The notes beneath the pieces are model-generated. The model worked only from the letters and a program-made list of their open reading frames with translations. It did no database searches and was not told the DNA's origin. Both the position numbers and the translations under genes were made by a program. A stretch of DNA of 56,847 bases from Membranihabitans marinus (lineage in GTDB: Bacteria; Bacteroidota; Bacteroidia; Chitinophagales; Saprospiraceae). The stretch spans positions 1 to 56,847 of the forward strand of contig NZ_JAJQYA010000034.1 in NCBI RefSeq assembly GCF_021729155.1, in the 5' to 3' direction. Shown in pieces: positions 43,477 through 52,649 of this stretch (position 1 is its first letter; the number at the start of each line of letters is the position of its first letter).

Positions 43477-43660
43477 ATATAAAGTGTGCGAATTAAAGGA
43501 CGACAAAGATAATACTTTTTTACTTGCGCTAATTATTTTTTTTGAATTTGAATAAATAGAGGGATTCGTGTTAAATTTGTACTTGTTTGGCAATATATTA
43601 CATATGTGATATATTTTTAATATATTAGCCAATTATTACTCTTAGGATGAACATCAAAGT

Positions 43661-46180
43661 ATGGCAGTTAAAAAGAAAAAAGCAAAAAAAACTAAAAAAC
43701 GAGGCATAGATCAAAGAGGGCGAGCAATCCTAGCTTTGTTTGTAGCTATGTTGTCGGTTTTTTTACTTATCGCTTTGACCAGTTATTTATATACGTGGAA
43801 GCAAGATCAAGATAAGGTGTTGAAGTTTTCGTGGAATCTGCTTTTTGCCAAAGAGGTGAAGGTGGACAATTGGTTGGGTAGATTGGGGGCTGTAATCGCC
43901 CATCAATATGTATTTTGGGGAGTGGGAATTTCTGCATTTTTACTGCCTTTTTATGGATTGGGAACGGCCATTATCATTGTCGCACGCAAACATTGGATGA
44001 AACTGCTGCGCATGACGACGTATTTAACCATAGCTTTTTTACTGTTTCCATTATTGTTTTCTTTTCTGTTTACTCAGGCTCAATTTTCATGGGGTGGAGC
44101 CATCGGATTGAGTTTGCACAATTACCTCGAGGCCTTTATTGGCAAGGTGGGTACTGGAGTTTTGCTGTTGTTCTGTTTTATCGGTTTGGTTTATTGGCAC
44201 AATGAATATCTACCTGAAATCAAAAATACATTTGAGTTTAAATGGTCGGTATTTAGGTCAAAACAGAAAAAAGTCGTCGATACCTTCTTGTCCGGTCAAA
44301 TGTTTGAATCGGTAGATCCTATGTCGGAAAATGACAGGGAAGAAGAAACGGAAGAAGATGAATTTGAAGATACCATCACGGAATTGCCATCTATCCCTCA
44401 AAATAATGAAGTCAATGCTGCTGCGGAAGAAGTCAAGTCCCTTGAGCCGGGCATAGAATTGGATATGTCCTCTCTTCAAGTGGAAGTGCCTAAGTCAAAA
44501 TCAAAGACATCTATCGCCGATCTGCCTTTAGAAGTAGAAGAAGTAGTTCCCCAACCCGTACAACCACAAGAAGCCCAACCAATACCCCAGGTAAGAACGG
44601 CTGATGTGGAAGAAAATCGCAAGTTGGAAGTAGAAATGGATGACAAAACCAAGCTCCTAGAACCCTATGATCCCACTATGGAGTTGGGCAAATACGTGAG
44701 TCCCGTTTTGGACTTATTGGATACCTATATGGTCGACGATATTTCCATAAATAGAAGTGAGTTGGAGATGAACAAGAATCAGATCGTCACCACTTTGCAA
44801 CACTATAAAATAGAGATTACCAAAATCAGAGCTACCATCGGACCAACCGTCACTCTGTATGAGATAGTTCCGGCCCCCGGGGTTCGTATTTCTAAAATAA
44901 AAAACCTGGAAGATGATATAGCCCTGTCATTGGCTGCATTGGGGATTAGGATCATTGCTCCCATTCCTGGAAAAGGAACCATTGGGATTGAAGTTCCCAA
45001 TAAGAAAAAGCAGATTGTAAGCTTGAAAGAGACCATGAATTCGGAGAAATTCGAGGACGCCAAGATGGAGCTGCCCATAGCCATGGGAAAAACGATAAGC
45101 AACGAAGTATTTATCGCAGATTTAGCAAAAATGCCGCATTTGTTGATTGCTGGTGCTACTGGTCAAGGGAAATCTGTGGGTATTAATACTATTATCATGT
45201 CCTTGTTGTATCGCAAGCATCCCAGTCAGGTCAAATTGGTGTTGATCGATCCCAAGAAGGTGGAATTGTTTCCGTATTCTAAATTGGATAAGCATTTTCT
45301 CGCTTTTTTACCTGGTCAGGAAGAACCCATTATTACCGATACCAAGAAGGTTGTCCACACCTTAAATAGTCTCTGTATAGAGATGGACGAAAGGTATAAT
45401 TTGTTGAAAAAAGCACATGCGCGAAATATCAAAGAGTACAATAAGAAATATACAGCGCGAAATCTTAATCCATTAAATGGCCATAAATATCTACCATTTA
45501 TAGTATTGGTCATCGATGAATTTGCCGATTTAATTATGACGGCGGGCAAGGAGGTAGAGATGCCTATTGCTCGACTGGCTCAGTTGGCTAGAGCCGTGGG
45601 TATCCATTTAATTATAGCTACTCAGAGACCTTCGGTCAATATTATTACCGGGGTGATTAAGGCCAATTTTCCAGCGAGACTGGCATTTAAGGTGACTTCA
45701 AAAGTCGATTCGCGAACTATTTTAGATTCCGGTGGAGCCGATCAATTAATCGGTCGCGGGGATATGTTGTTGGCTTCAGGAAGTGATATCATTCGATTGC
45801 AGTGTGCATTTGTAGATACACCAGAAGTGGAAAGAGTTATTGATTTTATCTCCGATCAAAGGGGGTTTGCAGAGCCCTTCTTACTACCAGAATATACCGA
45901 TCCCGATGAAGGGGGAGGTGGGGCAGGCAGCATTAAAGCCTCTGAATTGGATGAAATGTTTTCAGAAGCTGCCCATCTCATTGTTGCCAATCAGTCGGGA
46001 AGTACTTCAATGTTGCAGCGCAAGCTAAAACTCGGCTACAATCGAGCGGGTAGGATAATGGATCAATTGGAGGCTTTTGGAGTAGTAGGACCCAATGAAG
46101 GCAGCAAGGCACGGGAAGTGTACATCATGACAGAAAGTGAATTAATGGAGCATTTAGAAATGGTTTTTAAGACCAATTAA
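43661..46180 (+). CDS. ftsK: DNA translocase FtsK/SpoIIIE
   Basis: 839 aa. Septal DNA pump that clears the terminus region and activates dimer resolution. Lys-rich N-terminus, four membrane segments (about 25-45, 85-110, 118-140, 160-180), then an acidic and Pro-rich linker (about 220-325). Motor domain with Walker A GATGQGKSVG (498-507), Walker B VLVIDEFADLIM near 615, and LARAVGIHLIIATQRPSV. C-terminal winged-helix gamma domain (from about 765: SELDEMFSEAAHLI, QRKLKLGYNRAGRIMDQLE) that reads polar DNA motifs. Divergent from tRNA-Leu. The linker is shorter than in E. coli FtsK. Confidence 0.96.
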   Translation: MAVKKKKAKKTKKRGIDQRGRAILALFVAMLSVFLLIALTSYLYTWKQDQDKVLKFSWNLLFAKEVKVDNWLGRLGAVIAHQYVFWGVGISAFLLPFYGLGTAIIIVARKHWMKLLRMTTYLTIAFLLFPLLFSFLFTQAQFSWGGAIGLSLHNYLEAFIGKVGTGVLLLFCFIGLVYWHNEYLPEIKNTFEFKWSVFRSKQKKVVDTFLSGQMFESVDPMSENDREEETEEDEFEDTITELPSIPQNNEVNAAAEEVKSLEPGIELDMSSLQVEVPKSKSKTSIADLPLEVEEVVPQPVQPQEAQPIPQVRTADVEENRKLEVEMDDKTKLLEPYDPTMELGKYVSPVLDLLDTYMVDDISINRSELEMNKNQIVTTLQHYKIEITKIRATIGPTVTLYEIVPAPGVRISKIKNLEDDIALSLAALGIRIIAPIPGKGTIGIEVPNKKKQIVSLKETMNSEKFEDAKMELPIAMGKTISNEVFIADLAKMPHLLIAGATGQGKSVGINTIIMSLLYRKHPSQVKLVLIDPKKVELFPYSKLDKHFLAFLPGQEEPIITDTKKVVHTLNSLCIEMDERYNLLKKAHARNIKEYNKKYTARNLNPLNGHKYLPFIVLVIDEFADLIMTAGKEVEMPIARLAQLARAVGIHLIIATQRPSVNIITGVIKANFPARLAFKVTSKVDSRTILDSGGADQLIGRGDMLLASGSDIIRLQCAFVDTPEVERVIDFISDQRGFAEPFLLPEYTDPDEGGGGAGSIKASELDEMFSEAAHLIVANQSGSTSMLQRKLKLGYNRAGRIMDQLEAFGVVGPNEGSKAREVYIMTESELMEHLEMVFKTN

Positions 46181-46301
46181 TGGTAAACAATAATCTTTGC
46201 TGAGTATCTTTGGCCATTGCGAATCAAATACTACTCGTTATTATTCCGTTAAAACTTTTAAAATCAAGCCGATTTCCAAATCACAGTCGTCCTTGATGTA
46301 A

Positions 46302-46961
46302 ATGAATACAACTATGATAAGATCATTGTCTATAATATTATTTATGTTGATTGGCCTTCTCGCATTCAGTCAAGATCCTGGACTTAAAAAAGATATCGAT
46401 GCGATAATTAATCAATATACGTCGAAAGAAAACACCGTGATGAAATTTGAGATTACCATGAGGTATTCCGAATCAGAGGTACAGGAATATTCCGGGGCAT
46501 TTTATCAATCCAATGGCGAGTATGGAGTTTATTTCGATGACTATCAGATCTATTCTAATGGCAAGGCTCAGTGGACGATCTTTAAGGAAAACAAAGAAGT
46601 GCAGATAACCACTGTCGATCCCGAAGGTGCGGAATTATCTAGTCCCGCCGGAATATTGAAATATTTAGATGAAAATTCTTTTAAGTATTTTGATAAATCT
46701 GCCTTGGCGACCAATAATGCTTCGCTGTTTATCATAGAAATGATACCTCTAGACAAAAACAGTGATTATTTTAAGATAAGGATATCTCAAGATACTAGGT
46801 CTAAGCAGATTAAATATATCGAGGTTTTTTCAAGGGATGGAAGTCGATTTCAAATGAATATTACCGAAACATCATTTCCCGATAAAATAGACGAAAAAAT
46901 GTATAAATGGAATGTAAATGATTTTAAAGATTATTACATTGAGGACTTAAGAATTGATTAA
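46302..46961 (+). CDS. LolA-like periplasmic lipoprotein carrier
   Basis: 219 aa. Signal peptide ~1-24 (GLLAFSQ). The LolA fold is suggested by alternating strands forming an open half-barrel: MKFEITMRYSESEVQEYSGAFYQ, YGVYFDDYQIYSNGKAQWTIFKENKEVQI and FKIRISQDTRSKQIKYIEVFSRDG. It would ferry lipoproteins from the inner to the outer membrane. It follows ftsK by 121 bp with a possible TATCTTTG promoter element at 46205-46212. A LolA-type gene next to ftsK is, to my knowledge, a common Bacteroidota arrangement. Confidence 0.8.
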   Translation: MNTTMIRSLSIILFMLIGLLAFSQDPGLKKDIDAIINQYTSKENTVMKFEITMRYSESEVQEYSGAFYQSNGEYGVYFDDYQIYSNGKAQWTIFKENKEVQITTVDPEGAELSSPAGILKYLDENSFKYFDKSALATNNASLFIIEMIPLDKNSDYFKIRISQDTRSKQIKYIEVFSRDGSRFQMNITETSFPDKIDEKMYKWNVNDFKDYYIEDLRID

Positions 46962-46991
46962 TTCAATATAAGCCCTAGAACGATACAACTT

Positions 46992-48500
46992 ATGAGATGG
47001 AAATCACTCTTTATTAAGCCATTCGCTAAATTGGTGTCTAAGTCCATTGATAAAATGGCAGAAAATGCACTAGCAGACCAAGAAAAAATTAGAAAGGAAA
47101 TTGTGGAGACGGCCAGACAAACGGCTTTTGGCCAAGACCATAATTTCGATTCGATCCACAACTATGACGATTTCAAGAAAAACATTCCTGTCCGGGATTA
47201 CGAAGGGCTGAAGAATTATTTTGACCGAGTCAAAGACGGTGAGGGAAATGTCCTATGGCCAGAAAAACCCATTTATTTGGCCAAAACTTCGGGGACTACC
47301 TCTGGAGCTAAATATATACCCATCACTCGTGATTCTCTACCCAATCACTTTAATACGGCCAGAAATGCATTGTTTCACTATTTGATCAAGACCAAACAAT
47401 CGTCTTTTTTAGATGGCAAAATGATCTTTTTGTCCGGATCGCCTTTGTTGGAAGAATCCAATGGGATATTGCATGGAAGACTATCTGGTATCGTCAATCA
47501 CGAAGTGCCCAATTGGTTGAAAAAAGATCAAGTACCGACCTGGGAAACCAATTGTATTGAAGATTGGGAGACCAAGGTAGACGCCATAGTGGAGGAGACC
47601 AAGGATTTGGATTTAAGATTGATTTCTGGAATACCGCCTTGGGTGCAGATGTATTACGAACGATTGTTGAAGGCTACCGGGAAAAAGTCGGTGATGGAGG
47701 TTTTTCCCAATTATTCTGTCTTTGTATATGGGGGGGTGAATTTTGAACCCTATAGGCATAAATTGGAATCACTCGTGGGCAAGACCCTTCCCAGTGTGGA
47801 GACATACCCCGCATCTGAAGGTTTTATCGCCTTTCAAGATCGATTCCCTCACGAAGGACTACTACTCAATACCCACTCAGGTATTTTCTTTGAATTTATT
47901 CCGGCAAGTGAATTTTTCGATGAAAATCCAAGTCGACTGTCTCTGGCCGATGTGGTCATGAATGTCAACTACGTGATTATTCTCAATAGCAATGCCGGAC
48001 TCTGGGGCTATAATATTGGGGATACGGTGATGTTTACCTCGCTTAATCCATATAGAGTCGTGGTTAGTGGCAGGATAAAGCATTTTATTTCTGCATTTGG
48101 CGAACACGTTATTGGCAAGGAAGTAGAAGAAGCTATGAGGCTGACTTGTGAGGTCCATCCTGCCCAAATAGTGGAATTTACTGTAGCGCCTCAAGTCAAT
48201 CCAGCTTCGGGATTACCCTACCACGAATGGTTTATTGAATTTGGTGAAATGCCGGACGATTTACAGGGTTTTGTCAGTAAATTGGATGAAGAAATGGTGG
48301 AGCAAAATGTATATTATCGCGATTTAATCGAAGGTCAGATTCTAAGACATCTTGTAGTCACCGTTCTCCAACCTAATGCCTTTAGAAATTATATGAAGTC
48401 GCAGGGGCGATTGGGGGGGCAAAATAAGGTTCCTCGATTGGCCAATGACAGAAAAATCGCCGATGCTTTGGCTGCATTTTCATCTTCTTCTACGTTATAA
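46992..48500 (+). CDS. GH3 auxin-responsive promoter family protein
   Basis: 502 aa. Bacterial relative of plant GH3 acyl-acid amido synthetases, an adenylate-forming fold. Motifs: KTSGTTSGAKYIPIT (ATP/phosphate loop, near residue 98), FVYGGVNFEPYRHKLESLVG, ETYPASEGFIAFQD, GLWGYNIGDTVMFTS and VSGRIKHFISAFGEHVIGKEVEEAM. All adenylation motifs look intact, but the acid and amine substrates of bacterial members are unknown. Probably co-transcribed with the LolA-like gene (30-bp gap). Contains two G7 runs (47730-47736 and near 48413), both in frame. Confidence 0.9.
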   Translation: MRWKSLFIKPFAKLVSKSIDKMAENALADQEKIRKEIVETARQTAFGQDHNFDSIHNYDDFKKNIPVRDYEGLKNYFDRVKDGEGNVLWPEKPIYLAKTSGTTSGAKYIPITRDSLPNHFNTARNALFHYLIKTKQSSFLDGKMIFLSGSPLLEESNGILHGRLSGIVNHEVPNWLKKDQVPTWETNCIEDWETKVDAIVEETKDLDLRLISGIPPWVQMYYERLLKATGKKSVMEVFPNYSVFVYGGVNFEPYRHKLESLVGKTLPSVETYPASEGFIAFQDRFPHEGLLLNTHSGIFFEFIPASEFFDENPSRLSLADVVMNVNYVIILNSNAGLWGYNIGDTVMFTSLNPYRVVVSGRIKHFISAFGEHVIGKEVEEAMRLTCEVHPAQIVEFTVAPQVNPASGLPYHEWFIEFGEMPDDLQGFVSKLDEEMVEQNVYYRDLIEGQILRHLVVTVLQPNAFRNYMKSQGRLGGQNKVPRLANDRKIADALAAFSSSSTL

Positions 48501-48584
48501 TGAGGAGTCAAGCCAGTGGTTTGCTATTAATGAGACTTTTTAACCGTTTTCTAATTGGTTATCAATATTGATCAGAATTTTTTT

Positions 48585-48592
48585 TATCTTTG
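48585..48592 (+). promoter_or_regulatory. -7 promoter element almost touching the bamD start
   Basis: TATCTTTG then CGCC, a textbook TAnnTTTG, ending only 6 bp before the ATG at 48599. A TTG lies at 48568-48570, near -33 spacing. If used, the transcript would have almost no leader. Confidence 0.75.
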
Positions 48593-48598
48593 CGCCTT

Positions 48599-49414
48599 AT
48601 GATGAAATTCCTTAAAAAATCAGGTTTTAAAACCTTTATTATACTTGGGCTCACAATATCCATCTTTTCCTGTAAGTCTGAATTTGAGCAAATTCGGACC
48701 AGCGGTGATTCGGAGATGATATATGAGAAAGCTTTAGAATACTATGAAAAAGAAGATTATTCTAAGGCCAACACATTGATGGAGCTGATATTGAGTACTT
48801 ACCGAGGTTCGGCCCAAGGGGAGGAGCTATACTTTAAGTATGCTTATTCGAGCTATTATCAAGGTTTATACATTACATCTGCGAATTTATTTGAGACCTT
48901 TAGCAGTACTTTCCCATCATCGACATTGAGAGAAGAGGCTGATTTTATGATGGCCTATTCCTATTATTTGTTGTCACCCAGTTATCGATTGGATCAAGAC
49001 TATAGCAACAAATCCATCGATGCTTTTCAGTTATTTGTCAATACTTTCCCATCGAGTGATAGAGTGGAACAAGCCAATAAGTTGATCGATGATTTGCGTA
49101 AAAAATTGGAAGAGAAAAGATTTGCCGAGGCTAAACTATACCAAGATTTATTAAAATATGAAGCGGCTATTCAGGTTTTTGAAAACCTATTAAAAGATTT
49201 TCCAGAGACCAAAAATGCTGAAGAAATAAGATATATGATCGTCGATGCTTCATATCAATTGGCGGTAAATAGTGTATATGAAAAACAAAAAGAACGATAT
49301 CTGAAAACTAATACTTATGCAGATGCGTTTCTTAAAAGATATCCCAACAGCGACCATCAGAAAAAGGTAATTCAGTATAGGGATTTTTCTATTCAAAAAA
49401 TAAATGAATTGTAA
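48599..49414 (+). CDS. bamD: Outer-membrane protein assembly factor BamD
   Basis: 271 aa from ATG 48599. A TTG three codons upstream lies within the promoter element and is unlikely. Lipoprotein signal with lipobox ending at Cys25 (ISIFSC). TPR-type helices follow: EKALEYYEKEDYSKANTLMELIL, EELYFKYAYSSYYQGLYITSANLFETF, SIDAFQLFVNTFP and AIQVFENLLKDFPET. Lipoprotein part of the BamA complex that inserts beta-barrels into the outer membrane. First gene of a run with rpoZ (3-bp gap), coaBC, DUF4835 and purN. Confidence 0.93.
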   Translation: MMKFLKKSGFKTFIILGLTISIFSCKSEFEQIRTSGDSEMIYEKALEYYEKEDYSKANTLMELILSTYRGSAQGEELYFKYAYSSYYQGLYITSANLFETFSSTFPSSTLREEADFMMAYSYYLLSPSYRLDQDYSNKSIDAFQLFVNTFPSSDRVEQANKLIDDLRKKLEEKRFAEAKLYQDLLKYEAAIQVFENLLKDFPETKNAEEIRYMIVDASYQLAVNSVYEKQKERYLKTNTYADAFLKRYPNSDHQKKVIQYRDFSIQKINEL

Positions 49415-49417
49415 ATT

Positions 49418-49765
49418 ATGAGTGATATCCGATCAAGAGTTCAAACCATAGAACCAAGTGCTCAACCTCAGAATGTTAGACAAATGGTGGCCAAAACGGG
49501 AAATATTTACGAATCCCTGGTTATCATTTCTAAGCGTGCTGATCAATTGACCAAAAGCATTAAGCACGAGCTTAAAGAAAAGTTGGAAGAATTTGCAACG
49601 ACTACTGATACTATCGAAGAAGTTCAAGAAAATAAAGAACAGATAGAGATTTCAAAATACTACGAAAAGTTGCCTAATGCAGCTATTATAGCCACTCATG
49701 AATTTTTGGCCAACGAAATCGTTATCAAAGAAGTGGGTGCCGAAGTGAAAACTGAGGAAGATTAG
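49418..49765 (+). CDS. rpoZ: RNA polymerase omega-type subunit
   Basis: 115 aa. Bacteroidota omega/Rpb6-like protein: TGNIYESLVIISKRADQLTKSIKHELKEKLEEF matches the core fold that clamps the beta' C-terminus. Flanks are acidic and low-complexity. Three bases after bamD, the order seen in many Bacteroidota. The E. coli omega motif is only loosely conserved, so the call rests on both pattern and position. Confidence 0.85.
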   Translation: MSDIRSRVQTIEPSAQPQNVRQMVAKTGNIYESLVIISKRADQLTKSIKHELKEKLEEFATTTDTIEEVQENKEQIEISKYYEKLPNAAIIATHEFLANEIVIKEVGAEVKTEED

Positions 49766-49871
49766 TCAATTCTTTTGCTTACAGCATTGATGTCGTAGTG
49801 ATTCTGGTCTTTTAATCAAAGAGATCTGATGCCGTAAATTAATGCTCGAATTTTTGTATTAGACGATAGAC

Positions 49872-51080
49872 ATGAAGAATGAAGTGCTCCACGGGAAAAA
49901 AATATTATTGGGTATTACCGGGAGTATTGCCGCTTACAAATCGTTGTTGATTGTACGTGAATTGGTCAAAGCCGGAGCAGAGGTCAAAGTTGTAGTGACT
50001 GGATCAGCTCTTGACTTTGTGACTACATTGTCGATTTCTACGCTTTCCAATAATGAAGTTTTTCACAGCTTACAAGATGGATCTACTTGGCATAATCATG
50101 TAGAATTGGGATTGTGGGCTGATCTGTATATTGTAGCGCCCTGCACTGCTAATACCATAGCCAAAATGGCTCATGGAATATGCGACAACATGGTGTTGGC
50201 ATCATATCTATCGGCGCGCTGTCCAGTAATTATTGCGCCAGCTATGGATCTCGATATGTGGGCTCATCCCAGCACTCAGCGCAATATCAATCAATTAAAA
50301 TCCGATGGAGTTCAGGTTGTGCAAGTAGGTCATGGATTGTTGGCCAGTGGATTGGTGGGTGATGGACGCATGGCAGAACCCGAAGATATTGTTTCCGAAA
50401 TACTACCCATTTTATACAGTCGTCCCAAATCGCTAAATGGGAAAAAAATAATTATCACTGCTGGCCCCACTTATGAGTCTTTAGATCCAGTCCGCTATAT
50501 AGGCAACTGGAGTTCGGGCAAGATGGGGATAGCTATCGCTGAAGCATGTTATTTATCTGGTGCCGATGTTCATTTGGTATTGGGCCCAACTGCACTTCGT
50601 CCTCAATGGGACGGCATCCATGTACATTCCATTAAGTCTGCGGCTGACATGTATGACAAGGCCATAGGGCTTTGGTCCCAATGTGATGTGGGTATACTCG
50701 CTGCTGCCGTAGCTGACTATACACCGACGACCATAGCAGACCAAAAAATAAAGAAACAATCTGGAGACTGGTCACTACCTCTTATGCGAACCAAGGATAT
50801 CGCTGCCGAGCTGGGTAAACAAAAACGCGAGGATCAATTCCTAGTCGGTTTTGCCCTAGAAACTCAAAATGAAGAAGTAAATGCCAAAGCAAAATTGGAG
50901 AAGAAAAACTTTGATTTTATTGTATTAAATTCGCTTAATGACACAGGAGCTGGATTTGGTCATGACACCAATAAGGTGAAATTTTTGACAGCGAATGGTG
51001 AAATAAAGAATTTTGCCCTTCAAACTAAAAATAAAGTAGCCTTTGAAATTGTTAATGAATTGGACAAAATATTAAAATAG
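49872..51080 (+). CDS. coaBC: Bifunctional phosphopantothenoylcysteine decarboxylase/phosphopantothenate-cysteine ligase
   Basis: 402 aa. Two consecutive steps of coenzyme A synthesis. N-terminal flavoprotein CoaC domain (~1-185): GITGSIAAYKSLLIVREL, the catalytic-His region HNHVELGLWADLYIVAPCTANTIAKMA, and PAMDLDMW. C-terminal CoaB domain (~190-402): ITAGPTYESLDPVRYIGNWSSGKMG, AAAVADYTP, KIKK, and FALETQNEEVNAKAKLEKKNFDFIVLN in part. 106 bp after rpoZ with no terminator seen; the next gene starts one base past its stop. Confidence 0.97.
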   Translation: MKNEVLHGKKILLGITGSIAAYKSLLIVRELVKAGAEVKVVVTGSALDFVTTLSISTLSNNEVFHSLQDGSTWHNHVELGLWADLYIVAPCTANTIAKMAHGICDNMVLASYLSARCPVIIAPAMDLDMWAHPSTQRNINQLKSDGVQVVQVGHGLLASGLVGDGRMAEPEDIVSEILPILYSRPKSLNGKKIIITAGPTYESLDPVRYIGNWSSGKMGIAIAEACYLSGADVHLVLGPTALRPQWDGIHVHSIKSAADMYDKAIGLWSQCDVGILAAAVADYTPTTIADQKIKKQSGDWSLPLMRTKDIAAELGKQKREDQFLVGFALETQNEEVNAKAKLEKKNFDFIVLNSLNDTGAGFGHDTNKVKFLTANGEIKNFALQTKNKVAFEIVNELDKILK

Positions 51081-51081
51081 T

Positions 51082-51990
51082 ATGATTAGGTTATTTCCCC
51101 TTACTTTATTTTTTGTAGTGCTGATGCATGGGCTTTTGGCTCAGGAGTTTAAAATGTCAGTAAAGATCAATACCCCTAATCTAGAGAATGTCGATAAGGC
51201 GGTCTTTACTTCATTGGAAACCAAATTGTACGAATTTGTAAATAATACGGCTTGGACCGATGTCGAATACAAAGATTTTGAAAAAATTAAGGGCAATATA
51301 AGTTTGACCATTACCAAGGAAGAAGGTCCTACTAGCTTTCGAGCAGAAATGGATATTATTGCCAGCCGTCCAGTATTTGGGACGAGTTATGAAAGTGTAC
51401 TCTTCAATTTTAGAGACCGTCAGATAGGTTTTTCATATGACCAATCTTCTGCGCTGAGATATAGTGAGAATACCTATACGGATAACCTTTCCGCAATTAT
51501 CGCTTTTTATATGCATTTTATATTGGGATTGGATGGTGATAGTTTTTCCTTATACGGAGGAGATGATCATTTCAAAATGGCGAGGAATATTGTGCAGCGA
51601 TTGCCGTCATCATTACAAAACGATGGACAATCGGGATGGAGTGCCACGGGAAATTCAAGAAATAGAGCACAGTTGATCGAAGAAGTTTTCGATCCAAGTT
51701 TGAGACCCATTCGCAAGGCAAGCTATAATTATCACCGGTTGGCTTTAGACGAAATGCACGATGATGCCGAGGCGGGAAAACAGGTAATGTTGGCTTCGCT
51801 TCACGAAATGGAAGAGGTTCATAGTACAAATCCCAATTCAATGATGATCAATGTGTTTTTTCTAGCCAAAGCTTCAGAGCTCAATGAAATATTTGCGATA
51901 AGTGCGCGGGCCGAAAAAATAGAGGTATTCAATATGATTAGGAATATGGATGCTGCCAATTCTCAGAAATACGATAAGTTGATTCGCTAA
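51082..51990 (+). CDS. DUF4835-type exported protein
   Basis: 302 aa. Signal peptide ~1-20 (HGLLAQ). Opens EFKMSVKINTPNLENVDKAVFTSLETKLYEFVNNTAWTD, then beta-rich QRSSLRYSENTY-like and helical LDEMHDDAEAGKQVMLASLHEM segments, the style of DUF4835 proteins encoded after coaBC in Bacteroidota. Function unknown; periplasmic or gliding/secretion-associated roles are guesses. One base after coaBC; its stop overlaps the purN start by one base. Confidence 0.82.
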   Translation: MIRLFPLTLFFVVLMHGLLAQEFKMSVKINTPNLENVDKAVFTSLETKLYEFVNNTAWTDVEYKDFEKIKGNISLTITKEEGPTSFRAEMDIIASRPVFGTSYESVLFNFRDRQIGFSYDQSSALRYSENTYTDNLSAIIAFYMHFILGLDGDSFSLYGGDDHFKMARNIVQRLPSSLQNDGQSGWSATGNSRNRAQLIEEVFDPSLRPIRKASYNYHRLALDEMHDDAEAGKQVMLASLHEMEEVHSTNPNSMMINVFFLAKASELNEIFAISARAEKIEVFNMIRNMDAANSQKYDKLIR

Positions 51991-52580
51991 TGAAACAAAT
52001 TGCTATTTTCGCCAGTGGATCAGGCAGTAATGCTGAGAAAATTTTACAATATTTTGAATTTTCTACCGATATAAAAGTTGCATTGATTGTGACCAATAAT
52101 GCCAATGCCGGTGTGTTGGAACACGGAAAAAATTGGAAGGTAGATGTTGAAGTTATTGGAAATTCCGAATGGAAGTATAGCCAAAAGGTCTTGCCTATCT
52201 TGGAAGATTACGGTATCGACTTTATCGTTTTGGCCGGGTTTTTAAGGAAAATACCCAATTATTTGCTTCAGGCCTATCCCGATAAAATAGTAAATATTCA
52301 TCCCGCTTTGTTGCCGGCCTATGGAGGCAAGGGAATGTATGGGATGCATGTACACAAGGCTGTACACAAAGCTGGAGAAAAGGTAACTGGAATTACCATT
52401 CACATGGTCAATGAAGTTTACGATGCTGGAGAAATGGTCTTTCAAGCCCAATGCGAAATATTGGCCGATGAAAGTCCTCAGGATATTCAGAAAAAAGTTT
52501 TGACCTTGGAGCATCGATATTTTCCCGTCGTTGTAGAATACTTGGTGAAGGGGGAGCAAGTCGAAATCAATTTTGACTAG
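51990..52580 (+). CDS. purN: Phosphoribosylglycinamide formyltransferase
   Basis: 196 aa. Transfers the formyl group of 10-formyl-THF to GAR in purine synthesis. FASGSGSNAEKI (7-18) binds substrate phosphate; the catalytic trio is Asn102 and His104 (NIHPALLPAYGG) and Asp145 (NEVYDAGEMVFQ). The length is standard. Start ATG overlaps the DUF4835 stop (TAATG), indicating coupling. In related genomes I would expect recN after DUF4835; here purN occupies that place. Confidence 0.95.
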   Translation: MKQIAIFASGSGSNAEKILQYFEFSTDIKVALIVTNNANAGVLEHGKNWKVDVEVIGNSEWKYSQKVLPILEDYGIDFIVLAGFLRKIPNYLLQAYPDKIVNIHPALLPAYGGKGMYGMHVHKAVHKAGEKVTGITIHMVNEVYDAGEMVFQAQCEILADESPQDIQKKVLTLEHRYFPVVVEYLVKGEQVEINFD

Positions 52581-52649
52581 TGAATACTGATTCTCATTCC
52601 TCTTGCAGGTAATACCCATTGCATTGGGTATAATTCGTATAAGATGTAA

